From positions 1 to 56,922 of the forward strand of contig LFSC01000015.1 of the NCBI GenBank assembly GCA_001512505.1: DNA of 56,922 bases. Reading direction: 5' to 3'. Positions 38,440-47,064 of the stretch are shown here, piece after piece; within the stretch, counting starts at the first letter, position 1, and every line of letters begins with the position of its first letter. The notes below the pieces were generated by a model. That model was not told the DNA's origin. It saw only the letters and a program-made list of their open reading frames with translations, and did no database searches. A program made the translations under genes and the position numbers. This DNA comes from Clostridiaceae bacterium DTU079 (lineage in GTDB: Bacteria > Bacillota > Clostridia > Acetivibrionales > Acetivibrionaceae).

Positions 38440-38712
38440 ATGGATTTTATAAAAAAGAGACTTCTAGAGGAATCCGTTCGCTTCATTGAATTGTGTCAAT
38501 CTTATTATTTAAAGGGCAAGATAGACGAAAACAATTATAACACTCTGACGAGTATTAAGCTACGCTTTATTAAAGATGTACTGAAAGAAGAGGAATTTTG
38601 CGCATGTCTCGACCTAAAATTATCGCAAAAACTTCATTCCATTTTTGTAATTGATAATAAAATAAACGGCTCGGATAGGAAAGTTGTTTGCCTGAAAGAC
38701 TGCTATGTTTAA
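38440..38712 (+). CDS. small hypothetical protein
   Basis: 90 residues. It is mostly helical and charged with no membrane segment: MDFIKKRLLEESVRFIELCQ, then KGKIDENNYNTLTSIKLRFI. Four cysteines are present (two close together in EFCACLDL), but the spacing fits no known metal-binding motif. GAAAGGGTGA precedes the ATG at about 8 nt, so it is probably translated. No family is recognised. It precedes the glycosyltransferase gene by 67 bp in the same direction. Confidence 0.6.
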   Translation: MDFIKKRLLEESVRFIELCQSYYLKGKIDENNYNTLTSIKLRFIKDVLKEEEFCACLDLKLSQKLHSIFVIDNKINGSDRKVVCLKDCYV

Positions 38713-38779
38713 ATATTATACTAATTGGATAAAATAATAATTGTTTTAAAAACTACAAAATGCTTTCGGAGTATTCAGA

Positions 38780-40015
38780 ATGAAGTATAAAAGCAGAACC
38801 TACTTTATTTTGGGAGTAATTATTCTAATATCCTTTATTATAAAGCTTGTTTTGATTTTAGAATATAAAAACAGGTTGACACTGTCCAGTGACGATTTAA
38901 ACTATGTCAAAAGTGCAGTAGTGCTTATAAAAAGAGGCATTTATACATTCCATAATTTAAACGAGCCAACAGTGTTTGTAACACCAACGTACCCGTTTTT
39001 CATTGCATCGGTGTTTAGTTTTTTTGGCTATGGTTTGCAGGGTATGCAGGCAGTACGAATTATACAGGCGGTTATTAGCTGTGTAACAATACTACTGACA
39101 TATCTTATTGCAAAAGAACTTTTTAATGAGAAAGTGGGATTATTGGCATCTTTCTTTGTCGCTTTTTATATACCCAACATAATAACCGTAGGTTTTGTAC
39201 TGACTGAGACCCTCTTTTCAATGCTTTTGCATCTTCTGATATATTTAAGCCTTTCAATTGCAAAAAAGCCTGATAAATTCCGATTTGCAGTTTTAGGCAT
39301 CCTCTGGGCTGTAACCACATTATGCAGACCGACTATTGCTCTATATCCGGTAATGCTTTTTATTTACCTGTTTTGGGAGAAGCGTTTTAAGATTATAGAA
39401 ATCGTAAAGACAGGAAGCATTATGTTTATTGCCTTTGCCGTTATAATGTCGCCCTGGTGGATAAGAAATTATCTGGAGTACGGAGAATTTATACCCCTTG
39501 CCGCATCAAGCGGAAATCCTTTTCTTCAGGGAACCTATGTAAACTATGAACAAACACCGGAAAATATAGTATTTTACAAACTGGGGAAAAACGCTTTTGA
39601 GACAAACAAGACAGAGGTAGAAGTTGCTAAAATGAGGATAAAGCAAGAGTTTAAAAAGGATTTATTAAGATATCTTAAATGGTATACCGTAGACAAGGCA
39701 TGGCTTTTATGGGGAACGGTATTTTACTGGAAACAGTTTTTCGGAATTTCATCAAAGTTTGTAATATTCACTCACTATGTTTTAATCTACTCATCTATTT
39801 TAGGTACACTGTTTGTATTTTTTAAACGCATTAAAAAATACAGTCTCATTATAATGCTTCTTCTTTATTACACCGTCGTACATTGTGTGTACATGGCTTT
39901 TGACAGATATGCATTTCCGCTTATTCCGCTGGTAGCAATTCTTTCTTCGTTTTTTTTCACAACGGTGCTAAGTACGGCGCTAAGCAAAGTGAAAAAAACG
40001 GTTAGTGCAAAATAA
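38780..40015 (+). CDS. GT39/ArnT-like membrane glycosyltransferase
   Basis: 411 residues with about 10-11 hydrophobic segments. The first outside loop has SSDDLNYVKSA, where the acidic pair and the tyrosine fit the catalytic motif of the GT39/PMT/ArnT superfamily that uses lipid-linked sugar donors. FVTPTYPFFIASVFSFFGYG and LCRPTIALYPVMLF are typical. The shorter length suggests no large soluble domain. The acceptor cannot be read from sequence; cell-wall or protein glycosylation is plausible in a cellulosome or S-layer organism. The cotS-like gene follows 180 bp later. Confidence 0.75.
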   Translation: MKYKSRTYFILGVIILISFIIKLVLILEYKNRLTLSSDDLNYVKSAVVLIKRGIYTFHNLNEPTVFVTPTYPFFIASVFSFFGYGLQGMQAVRIIQAVISCVTILLTYLIAKELFNEKVGLLASFFVAFYIPNIITVGFVLTETLFSMLLHLLIYLSLSIAKKPDKFRFAVLGILWAVTTLCRPTIALYPVMLFIYLFWEKRFKIIEIVKTGSIMFIAFAVIMSPWWIRNYLEYGEFIPLAASSGNPFLQGTYVNYEQTPENIVFYKLGKNAFETNKTEVEVAKMRIKQEFKKDLLRYLKWYTVDKAWLLWGTVFYWKQFFGISSKFVIFTHYVLIYSSILGTLFVFFKRIKKYSLIIMLLLYYTVVHCVYMAFDRYAFPLIPLVAILSSFFFTTVLSTALSKVKKTVSAK

Positions 40016-40195
40016 AGTTTTCTTCTCATTTTTAATGCACATTGTTCTAAATTCAAGGGCGTATAAATAATATAACTATTATATGTGGTATGATTTGTGG
40101 AAAGTATTTTTAATACCTAAAGCTGTTTGAATGCATATACACGGATCTTTTCCGCATTCAAATAACGCCAAGATAATAGTATGGGGGTTACAAAA

Positions 40196-41188
40196 ATGCT
40201 GGATATAGAGAAGGAACTATCGAGACTATACGATTTGCGTATAGAAAGAATCTATCCTGTAAAGAACTATTATGTTATTGAAACACCTGAGGGCAATAAA
40301 ATCCTTAAAAATATGAATTTCTCACCGGAAAGGATAATGTTTGTACATGGTGCAAAGGAACATTTATATAATAACGGTTTTAAAAATATAGACCGGTATT
40401 TATGCACGAAGGAGAATAAGCCCTATATTTTTATAAACGATGAGTGTTATATTGTTACTGAAGGGATAGAAGGAAGAGAATGCGACATGAACAGAACGGA
40501 AGATGTGATAAGGGCGTCTAAGGCATTGGCAATGCTGCACAAGGCTTCGAAAGGGTATGTTCCACCTGAAAACAGTTTGGTACGGGATGACCTTGGTAAA
40601 ATGCCTGTTTATTTTAACAAGAGGCTTGAGGAAATAAAGAGGGCTAAAAAAATCGCACAAAGAGACGGGGGCAAGTTTGATTACCTTATACTCAAGTATA
40701 TCGATTATTTTTATGAGCTGGGACAGGATGCATTAAATAAAATTAACCGTTCAAAATACAATGAAATTGTCGAAAAGAGCAGGATGGAAAAATCCTTTTG
40801 CCACCATGATTACAGTCATTGCAATATCCTTTGCGGTGAGCGGGAGACGTGGGTTATAAACTTTGATTTCTGCAGCTTTGAAATAAAGATTTATGATGTC
40901 GCAAATCTTTTAAGGAGAAAACTGAGAAAATGCAATTGGGATGTGAAAGAGGCAAAAGTTATAATGGATGCATATACATCTATTGAACCTATTACACAGG
41001 AAGAATTTGAAGTTATGAAAATTATGCTGCAGTTTCCGCAAAAATTTTGGAGGGTCATAAACAAGTACTATAACAGCCGGAGAAGTAAAAGGGGAAAAAG
41101 CTTTATGTGCAGGTTTAATGAGGTAATTGAAGAAATTGAATATCAAAAGAAATTCCTGATGGAATTTAATTTTGAGAATATGATTTAA
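40196..41188 (+). CDS. CotS-family spore coat kinase-like protein
   Basis: 330 residues from ATG 40196, preceded by GGGGGTT at 8 nt; the ATG at 40181 lies upstream of that ribosome site. The fold is that of aminoglycoside phosphotransferase-like kinases: FCHHDYSHCNIL is the catalytic loop (HxDxxxxN) and WVINFDFCSFEIKIYDVANLL holds the metal-binding aspartate. N-terminal strands (about 15-60) bind nucleotide. In Bacillus CotS and YutH are spore coat proteins of this family. Here neither the substrate nor the coat location is shown. The gene ends before a palindromic repeat and the convergent fhs. Confidence 0.85.
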   Translation: MLDIEKELSRLYDLRIERIYPVKNYYVIETPEGNKILKNMNFSPERIMFVHGAKEHLYNNGFKNIDRYLCTKENKPYIFINDECYIVTEGIEGRECDMNRTEDVIRASKALAMLHKASKGYVPPENSLVRDDLGKMPVYFNKRLEEIKRAKKIAQRDGGKFDYLILKYIDYFYELGQDALNKINRSKYNEIVEKSRMEKSFCHHDYSHCNILCGERETWVINFDFCSFEIKIYDVANLLRRKLRKCNWDVKEAKVIMDAYTSIEPITQEEFEVMKIMLQFPQKFWRVINKYYNSRRSKRGKSFMCRFNEVIEEIEYQKKFLMEFNFENMI

Positions 41189-41234
41189 ATGATAATAAGA
41201 AAAAGTATAGAGAAAAACTTGATTTATATAGAGA

Positions 41235-41324
41235 CAGAGCCTGAAAATACATCATGGGGTAGGGAAAAGTTGCTTCTTAGAAAAGGTTGCACTTCCTTTC
41301 CCGATAGAGTATTAACAGGCTCTG
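41235..41324. repeat. dispersed palindromic repeat, copy 1
   Basis: CAGAGCCTGAAAATAC at the left and GTATTAACAGGCTCTG at the right form the outer stem; CATGGGG and TTCCTTTCCC lie inside. It sits in the 162-bp gap between convergent cotS-like and fhs genes. AACTTG follows the right arm, as in copy 2. Confidence 0.85.
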
Positions 41325-41350
41325 TAACTTGATTTACACGGACTATGCTG

Positions 41351-43021
41351 TTAAAACAATCCGGTTATAATACCCGTTTCATCTATATCAATCTTCTCGG
41401 CAGCCGGGACTTTTGGAAGTCCGGGCATTGTCATGATGTCACCGGTGATTGCAACAATAAATCCCGCACCGGCAGAGAGTTTTATTTCTCTTACCGTTAT
41501 ATCGAATCCTTCCGGTCTTCCGAGGAGGGAAGGATTGTCGGATAACGAATACTGGGTTTTAGCCATGCAAATAGGTAGCTTATCCATATTTAGAGATTCA
41601 ATCTTTTTAATGGCTTTTTCTGCTGCCGGTAAATAAACAACACCTCTTGCTCCGTATATTTCCTTTGCAATTATTTCTATTTTTTGATTAATTGATAAGT
41701 TGGTGTCATAAAGATATCTAAAATCGGTTTTTTGATTTTCAATAAGTTTAACCAGTTTTTCAGCAAGCTCCCGGCCGCCTTCTCCGCCTTTTGAGAAAAC
41801 ATCGGAGAAAGCTACCTCCACATTCAAGCTTTCGCATTTCTTTTTAATAAAATTCGTTTCTTCATCGGAATCGGTGGAAAAATGATTTATGGCTACAATA
41901 ACAGGTACTTTGAATTTTCTGATATTTTCAATATGCTTTTCAAGGTTTACAAATCCTTTCTCCAGAGCATTTAAATCAGGAATGGCCAGCATTTCTTTTT
42001 TTACACCGCCGTTATACTTTAAAGCTCTGATTGTAGCTACAAGAACCACGGCATCCGGCTTTAACCCCGCATATCTGCATTTGATATTTAAAAATTTCTC
42101 GGCACCCAAATCCGCGCCGAAGCCTGCCTCTGTAATGCAATAGTCGGCAAGCTTGAGCCCGAGCCTTGTGGCAATGATGCTGTTGCAGCCGTGGGCAATG
42201 TTGGCAAAGGGGCCTCCGTGCATGAGAGCAGGTGTGTTTTCAAGAGTCTGTACCAGGTTGGGCTTTATGGCGTCCTTTAAAAGCAAGGCCATTGCGCCGT
42301 TTACTTTAAGGTCCCGTGCCGAAACCGGTTCTCCGTCGTAGGTATATCCAATGATAATTTTGCCCAGCCTTTCTTTTAAATCCATAATTCCTGTGGATAA
42401 GCAAAGAATGGCCATAATCTCCGATGCCACGGTTATTAAAAAGCCGTCTTCCCTGGGGGTGCCGTTTGCTTTTCCTCCCAGTCCCACAACGATATTTCTA
42501 AGGGCACGGTCATTCATGTCCATTGCTCTTTTCCAGATTATCTGCCTTGGATCAATACCGAGTTCATTACCCTGCTGTATATGATTATCGATTGCGGCTG
42601 AAAGAAGATTGTTTGCCGCTGTTATAGCATGCATATCTCCTGTGAAATGTAAATTTATATCTTCCATGGGTACTACCTGGGAATATCCGCCACCGGCAGC
42701 ACCTCCTTTTATTCCCATGACCGGACCTAAAGAGGGTTCTCTCAATGCGATTATTGCTTTCTTGCCTATCTTTGCCATTGCCTGGCCAAGCCCAACAGTA
42801 GTTGTAGTTTTACCTTCACCGGCAGGGGTAGGATTTATTGCAGTAACAAGAACCAATTTACCGTCAGGTCTGTCTTTTACCCTTTCCCACAGAGCATCGG
42901 TTAGTTTTGCCTTATATTTACCGTAGAGCTCAAGCTCTTCATCCTTTATGCCAAGTTCTGAAGCAATTTGATTTATTGGCTTCATTTTGCACATTTGGGC
43001 TATCTGAATATCAGTTAACAT
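41351..43021 (-). CDS. fhs: formate-tetrahydrofolate ligase
   Basis: 556 residues, full length. The ATP-binding motif is [20 protein letters not shown], and [20 protein letters not shown] and the potassium-site region [24 protein letters not shown] sequence follow. It activates formate to 10-formyl-tetrahydrofolate with ATP, feeding purine synthesis and one-carbon metabolism, and is the methyl-branch entry step of acetogens. In this organism the role is more likely biosynthetic, as no other Wood-Ljungdahl genes are near. No THF riboswitch signature was noticed in the 141-bp upstream gap. Confidence 0.97.
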   Translation of the reverse strand: MLTDIQIAQMCKMKPINQIASELGIKDEELELYGKYKAKLTDALWERVKDRPDGKLVLVTAINPTPAGEGKTTTTVGLGQAMAKIGKKAIIALREPSLGPVMGIKGGAAGGGYSQVVPMEDINLHFTGDMHAITAANNLLSAAIDNHIQQGNELGIDPRQIIWKRAMDMNDRALRNIVVGLGGKANGTPREDGFLITVASEIMAILCLSTGIMDLKERLGKIIIGYTYDGEPVSARDLKVNGAMALLLKDAIKPNLVQTLENTPALMHGGPFANIAHGCNSIIATRLGLKLADYCITEAGFGADLGAEKFLNIKCRYAGLKPDAVVLVATIRALKYNGGVKKEMLAIPDLNALEKGFVNLEKHIENIRKFKVPVIVAINHFSTDSDEETNFIKKKCESLNVEVAFSDVFSKGGEGGRELAEKLVKLIENQKTDFRYLYDTNLSINQKIEIIAKEIYGARGVVYLPAAEKAIKKIESLNMDKLPICMAKTQYSLSDNPSLLGRPEGFDITVREIKLSAGAGFIVAITGDIMTMPGLPKVPAAEKIDIDETGIITGLF

Positions 43022-43162
43022 GTTTTTCCCTCCTCGAAAAAAGTCACACGGTAAAAGGACTCTTTAACAATATAATTCATTATATCGTTTATTGCCACAG
43101 TATTTCAATACCTCTCACAAATGAACCTCTTAAAACATATTATGTATAGTAGGAGGAAAAAA

Positions 43163-44051
43163 ATGAGGATGGTATTTATGAATTTCAAGATAGGAGATAT
43201 TGTAGCAAGAAAGTCTTATGGGTCGGATATATTGTTTAAGGTTGTTGATATAAAAAACGAAGGAGGGAAAAAAGTAGCAATACTGAAAGGTATCTGCTAC
43301 AGATTGGAGGCTGACGCTCCCGAATCGGATCTTATGATACAGCCGGAAAGCAATGTAAGAGAGTACAACAAAAAAATTAATATGAAAGTTGAGGAAAAAG
43401 TTCGGAGTTTAACTGCATCTGCATTAAGAACGAATGCTAAAAAAAAAATTTTTTCGCGCAGTTTCTGATGAAGAAGATAAAAACTTTGCAAAACCTGGTA
43501 GGGTGCTTCATATTGACGGTGATAATGATTATTTAAACACGTGTCTTGAATCATATAAAAAATTCGGGATAGATGCCGTAGGGGTATATGTAAAGGAAAA
43601 AGAGCAACCGTTAAAAATATATGACCTGCTGGTAAAGCACAAACCCGATATATTGGTATTGACCGGGCATGACGGAGTGATTAAAAGCGAGAAAGGTTAT
43701 GCGGACATAAATAATTATAGAAATTCAAAATATTTTGTTGATTCGGTTAAAGTGGCAAGGCGCTTTGACAGTGACCTTGACAGTCTGGTTATTTTTGCAG
43801 GTGCATGCCAATCCATGTACAACAAGCTTATTGAAGCGGGTGCAAACTATGCCAGTTCTCCATATAGAGTACTTATCCATGCCCTTGACCCTGTAATGGT
43901 ATGCGAAAGAATTGCCTTCACAAGCATAAATGAAATAGTAAATCCCCGGGAAGTAATTCAAAAAACAATTACAGGAATCAAAGGCATAGGAGGAATAGAA
44001 ACGAGAGGGAAATACAGAGACGGTTTTCCCCAGGAACCATTGAACTTTTAA
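43163..44051 (+). pseudogene. yabG: sporulation protease YabG, split by a frameshift at an A10 tract
   Basis: The first reading frame runs from ATG 43163 (AGGAGG 7 nt upstream; MRMVFMNFKIGDIVARKSYG) to a stop at 43468. The second frame, open from upstream of 43434 to 44051, continues the YabG homology (GRVLHIDGDNDYLNTCLESY, then ILVLTGHDGVIK and FAGACQSMYNKLIEAGANYA). Removing one A from the run of ten A at 43439-43448 joins them into a protein of about 295 residues, the usual YabG length. YabG is the peptidase U57 that trims spore coat proteins. It may be a real frameshift, a sequencing error in the A10-T6 tract, or a gene expressed through slippage. Confidence 0.8.
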
Positions 44052-44155
44052 TCAGCCTGTTAGTAAGGTATCGCATGCCTTTAAGGTTTCAGGAAATAGA
44101 TTTTCATTGAATAAATTATTAAAGCGAAATTTTGAAAGAATTTTTTGGAATTAAT

Positions 44156-44202
44156 ATACTAAATATTGATGAATTTATAAGTAATTCATCAATATTTAGT
44201 AT
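44156..44202. terminator. strong inverted repeat, probable yabG terminator
   Basis: A perfect 20-bp inverted repeat (44156-44175, 44183-44202; ATACTAAATATTGATGAATT) has a 7-nt loop. There is no long T-run, so the stem may also act as an RNA stability element or protein site. Confidence 0.6.
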
Positions 44203-44252
44203 TCATGCGCCTTAGAGGAGTTAGATGTAATAAAAAGATTGCAAAAAAAAGC

Positions 44253-44282
44253 TTGACACATTCAAATTGACCTTGTTATAAT
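44253..44282 (+). promoter_or_regulatory. veg promoter P1
   Basis: A perfect TTGACA (44253-44258) and perfect TATAAT (44277-44282) lie 18 bp apart. It is followed 12 bp later by a second such promoter. Confidence 0.85.
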
Positions 44283-44294
44283 ATATATTTTTCT

Positions 44295-44323
44295 TTGACA
44301 AGTTGAGCGTATTGTGATATAAT
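44295..44323 (+). promoter_or_regulatory. veg promoter P2
   Basis: A perfect TTGACA (44295-44300) and perfect TATAAT (44318-44323) lie exactly 17 bp apart. The veg ATG is 28 bp downstream of the -10, giving a leader of about 20 nt that carries GAGGTGATC. Confidence 0.9.
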
Positions 44324-44351
44324 GGTTGCAAACAGAAGATGAGGTGATCAA

Positions 44352-44618
44352 ATGACGGAGAAGAGTAACCTACTTCAGATTAAGAAAGATATAGAGAACT
44401 GTATTGGCCAAAAGATTCAACTTAAAGCCAATAAGGGAAGAAAAAAGGCATTCATTAAAGAGGGAATACTCGAAAACACCTATCCTAGCATCTTCGTAGT
44501 AAAATTTGAAAATGATTATGAAGCAACCAGGAGAGTATCTTACAGTTATACGGACATACTTACAAAAGCAGTTGAGATTGTAGTTTGCAAGGATAATAGA
44601 AAGATACAGGTAAGTTAA
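44352..44618 (+). CDS. veg: Veg protein
   Basis: 88 residues. It has the Veg/DUF1021 sequences IKKDIENCIGQKIQLKANKG, RKKAFIKEGILENTYPSIFV and RRVSYSYTDILTKAVEI. In Bacillus Veg stimulates biofilm formation by acting against SinR, and its promoter is among the strongest known. The two tandem consensus promoters here fit very high expression. The ATG has a perfect GAGGTGATC. A terminator follows at 44671. The veg-ispE neighbourhood is conserved with Bacillus, but this locus has a SPOCS-LysM gene and two repeat copies in between. Confidence 0.93.
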   Translation: MTEKSNLLQIKKDIENCIGQKIQLKANKGRKKAFIKEGILENTYPSIFVVKFENDYEATRRVSYSYTDILTKAVEIVVCKDNRKIQVS

Positions 44619-44670
44619 AAGGTGTTTAAATGTATAGAGGATTAGATTAATAGGTTTTACAGACGAGAAA

Positions 44671-44699
44671 GAATCGGATTTCATGCTCCGGTTCTTTTT
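44671..44699 (+). terminator. veg terminator, first copy
   Basis: GAATCGGA (44671-44678) and TCCGGTTC (44687-44694) form an 8-bp stem with one G-U pair and an 8-nt loop; TTTTT follows. A near-identical copy is at 44926-44954, with a repeat element between them. Confidence 0.8.
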
Positions 44700-44744
44700 A
44701 GTTTTATATTTATTTAACTCGAGCAAAAATAATTTGAAAAAAAT

Positions 44745-44916
44745 AATTTGAAGAAAAATGTGGAAGAAACTTAAGTTTCGCAAGTATAGAGCCTGTAAAT
44801 ACTCCGTGGGGTCGAGCAAAACTCGCTTTGCTCAAACAATGCTCTCCCTTTCCACGTCGTATTAACAGGCTCTACAACTTGTTCCACAATGTTCCTTCCA
44901 TATTTTTCTTCAAATT
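44745..44916. repeat. dispersed palindromic repeat, copy 2 (most complete)
   Basis: The outer inverted repeat is AATTTGAAGAAAAAT (44745-44759) and ATTTTTCTTCAAATT (44902-44916), perfect over 15 bp. Further in are GAAACTTAAGTTTCGCAAG, then AGAGCCTG (44788) and CAGGCTCT (to 44873), then CCGTGGGG with CCTTTCCACG. The centre holds CGAGCAAAACTCGCTTTGCT. Read as one unit it is a hairpin about 172 bp long. Confidence 0.85.
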
Positions 44917-44925
44917 ACGTAAAAA

Positions 44926-44954
44926 GAATCGGATTTTATGCTCCGGTTCATTTT
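44926..44954 (+). terminator. veg terminator, second copy
   Basis: GAATCGGA (44926-44933) and TCCGGTTC (44942-44949) repeat the veg terminator almost base for base, followed by ATTTT. It is likely a duplicate made together with the repeat element. Confidence 0.65.
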
Positions 44955-45135
44955 GGTTTATGGCGTGTTAAATAAATTTAAATAAAAATGTTCCAGAAAC
45001 TTAAGTTTAAATCATATTTTATAAGACCTGTCAATATATATTAGTAGTCAGATATTTGTTTGAAGTGATCCTGGGATAATCGTTTCTTGGAAAGAGCAAT
45101 TTGATATTTATTAATGTGTAAGAGGAGGATGAAGA

Positions 45136-46704
45136 ATGTCCCTTGAAACTGTAAAAGAGTCTGCAAAAATCAGTTACGTTATAGGTGAAGACTCAACTCA
45201 GACCATCGTTGAGCATGATATAATCGTACCGGACGTTAATCCGGATGTGGCAAGAATTCTTCTTTTGGACGGAGAAGTATCGGTAGGAGATTCTGAAGCT
45301 TCACAGGACAGAGTATATGTTGACGGTAGCCTTCGATATAAGATACTGTATATTCCGGACGGTGACGAACAGTCAGTAAAGAGCATAAATACTTCAAGTG
45401 ATTTTTCCTATAGTGTTGATGTGGCAAACGCCCGGTCGGGAATGAAGGCAAAAGCAAGATGCGAAATAGAGCACATTGATTATAAAATACTCAATGGAAG
45501 AAAAATTAATGTAAAAACCATATTAAAAATAAGTGCAAAGGTCATGGATGAAGTTGACCAGGAATTTATAAGCGATATAAGAGGGGTTGAAGGCGTACAG
45601 GTATTGAAGGATAAATTGGACATATACTGTTATCTGGGGGAAAACAATGTTGTATTTAATGCAGGAGAGGATCTGGAAATTCCGGTTGGAAAGCCTCCTA
45701 TTAAGGAAATACTAAGAAATGACGTTAAAATAGTGGGAAAGGATTCCAGAATTGATGATGACAAAATTATTGTCAAAGGGGATATAAACATATTGACACT
45801 TTACATAGGTGATGATGAGGAAAGAAGTATCCAATTTATGGAGCATGAGATACCCTTTGCGCAGTTTATTGACCTTCCCGGTGTGGGAGAAAGATCCGAG
45901 TGTGAGGTAGACTATAGTATTAAAAATATTTCTTTCATTCCGGCTGAAGACAGTGACGGAGAATTGAGGGTATTGAAGTCAGAGATAGTCGTTAGCCTTG
46001 ATGCCAGGGCGACGGATAAAAGAACTTTGGAAGTCATATCCGATGCTTACGGTTTACGATCCCGTATTGATTATGACAGGCAGCTTTTAAGAATCAACAA
46101 GGTTGTGAGCCGGGAAAAAAGTCAGGTATCTTTAAAGGAAGTTGTGACTATTGACGGAACCAGTCCCGATATTTCCGAGGTGTTTAACGTTCTGTGCAAA
46201 CCCAACCTGTTTGAATATAACTGCAAAAACGGTTATGTGGATTTACAGGGAGCTGTAAAAAGCAGTATCCTTTATGTAGCAAACAATACGGAGCAACCGG
46301 TATTTTCATATAACAGTGAATTACCCTTCAATCATAGAATTGAGGTTAACGGCATAAAACCCGGTGCGAAGTGCGATGTGGATATGGAGGTTGAGCACTG
46401 CAACTATAGCATGCTTTCATCTAATGAGGTTGAGATAAGGATTGTGATAAACATAAATGTTAAGATTTTAGATTCGATGGACATTTCATTTATTTCCGAT
46501 GTCAATGAAAGTCCTGTTGAAGAAAGAAGCCTCAAGAATTATCCCAGCATTACAATATACTTTGCACAGCCCGGAGACAATCTGTGGAAAATTGCAAAGA
46601 AGTATTGTACAACGGTGGAGGATATATGTAAGATTAATGAGATTAGCCAGGATGATTCTGTTGAGGTGGGACAGCAGATAATAGTTCCCAGGAAAATAAG
46701 TTAA
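45136..46704 (+). CDS. SPOCS (DUF3794) - LysM spore coat protein
   Basis: 522 residues. Two DUF3794 modules fill about 1-450: one from IVEHDIIVPDVNPDVARILLL-type sequence to about 150, and a second from about 300 with DGTSPDISEVFNVL. The C-terminus has one LysM domain (about 470-520, FAQPGDNLWKIAKKYCTTVE, then QQIIVPRKIS). The family in Bacillus and Clostridium is linked to spore coat assembly (SpoVID/SafA-like, name uncertain here), with LysM binding peptidoglycan. AGAGGAGG precedes the ATG. No signal peptide is present, as expected for a protein made in the mother cell. Confidence 0.88.
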   Translation: MSLETVKESAKISYVIGEDSTQTIVEHDIIVPDVNPDVARILLLDGEVSVGDSEASQDRVYVDGSLRYKILYIPDGDEQSVKSINTSSDFSYSVDVANARSGMKAKARCEIEHIDYKILNGRKINVKTILKISAKVMDEVDQEFISDIRGVEGVQVLKDKLDIYCYLGENNVVFNAGEDLEIPVGKPPIKEILRNDVKIVGKDSRIDDDKIIVKGDINILTLYIGDDEERSIQFMEHEIPFAQFIDLPGVGERSECEVDYSIKNISFIPAEDSDGELRVLKSEIVVSLDARATDKRTLEVISDAYGLRSRIDYDRQLLRINKVVSREKSQVSLKEVVTIDGTSPDISEVFNVLCKPNLFEYNCKNGYVDLQGAVKSSILYVANNTEQPVFSYNSELPFNHRIEVNGIKPGAKCDVDMEVEHCNYSMLSSNEVEIRIVININVKILDSMDISFISDVNESPVEERSLKNYPSITIYFAQPGDNLWKIAKKYCTTVEDICKINEISQDDSVEVGQQIIVPRKIS

Positions 46705-46740
46705 ATTCAAAATTGCTATTGCATAAAAAAATCTAATGGA

Positions 46741-46890
46741 AAATATTTCAGAAGCTTTAGTTTCGCAAGTTCAGAGCCTGTAAATACTCCGCGAGAGCGA
46801 TCAATAATCACAGCGTGGGAATGGATGTTCTTCCTTTCCCTGTCGTATTAACAGGCTCTGTCATTTTGCCGTTTCTTTTTTATACTCTTT
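46741..46890. repeat. dispersed palindromic repeat, copy 3
   Basis: CAGAGCCTG (46772-46780) and CAGGCTCTG (to 46860) end the core, with TAAATACTCCGCGAG and TTCCTTTCCCTGTCG inside. Upstream is TTTCAGAAGCTTTAGTTTCGCAAG-type left sequence, diverged from copy 2. The outer limits are less clear, so the end at 46890 is approximate. Confidence 0.75.
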
Positions 46891-46983
46891 CCAATTTTTA
46901 AACTTCACTTCCTGACAATAGGAAAGCTCCCAATCGTTTTGGTAATATAATTATTCACATGAGCCCAAGAAGCATATATTTTG

Positions 46984-47012
46984 TTGAAAATGGGCTCTAT
47001 ATTGTATATAAT
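46984..47012 (+). promoter_or_regulatory. ispE promoter with overlapping inverted repeat
   Basis: TTGAAA (46984-46989) and a perfect TATAAT (47007-47012) lie 17 bp apart. GAGCCCA (46961-46967) and TGGGCTC (46991-46997) form an inverted repeat whose right half lies within the spacer, so binding there could block RNA polymerase. Confidence 0.7.
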
Positions 47013-47064
47013 TAATAGAAAACATTAAAAAGTCATCGGCATATTATAAAGAAAAAGGTGTAAG

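Larger units (their letters stand above)
44052..44351. other. yabG-veg intergenic region
   Basis: 300 bp holding the 20-bp inverted repeat at 44156-44202 and two consensus promoters at 44253 and 44295. The remainder (44052-44155) is AT-rich with nothing recognised. Confidence 0.7.
44619..45135. other. veg to SPOCS-LysM intergenic region
   Basis: 517 bp. It holds the veg terminator (44671-44699), repeat copy 2 (44745-44916), a second terminator copy (44926-44954) and a further partial left module CAGAAACTTAAGTTT (about 44994-45008). The downstream 45010-45120 should hold the promoter of the coat gene; no sigma-E or sigma-K match was convincing. Confidence 0.75.
46705..47064. other. SPOCS-LysM to ispE intergenic region
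   Basis: 360 bp holding repeat copy 3 (46741-46890) and the ispE promoter (46984-47012). A GAGCCCA/TGGGCTC inverted repeat (46961-46997) overlaps that promoter. Confidence 0.75.

Noticed and set aside
43022..43162. Tetrahydrofolate riboswitch upstream of fhs
   Set aside because: The gap is short and lacks the conserved loops of the THF riboswitch as I know them.
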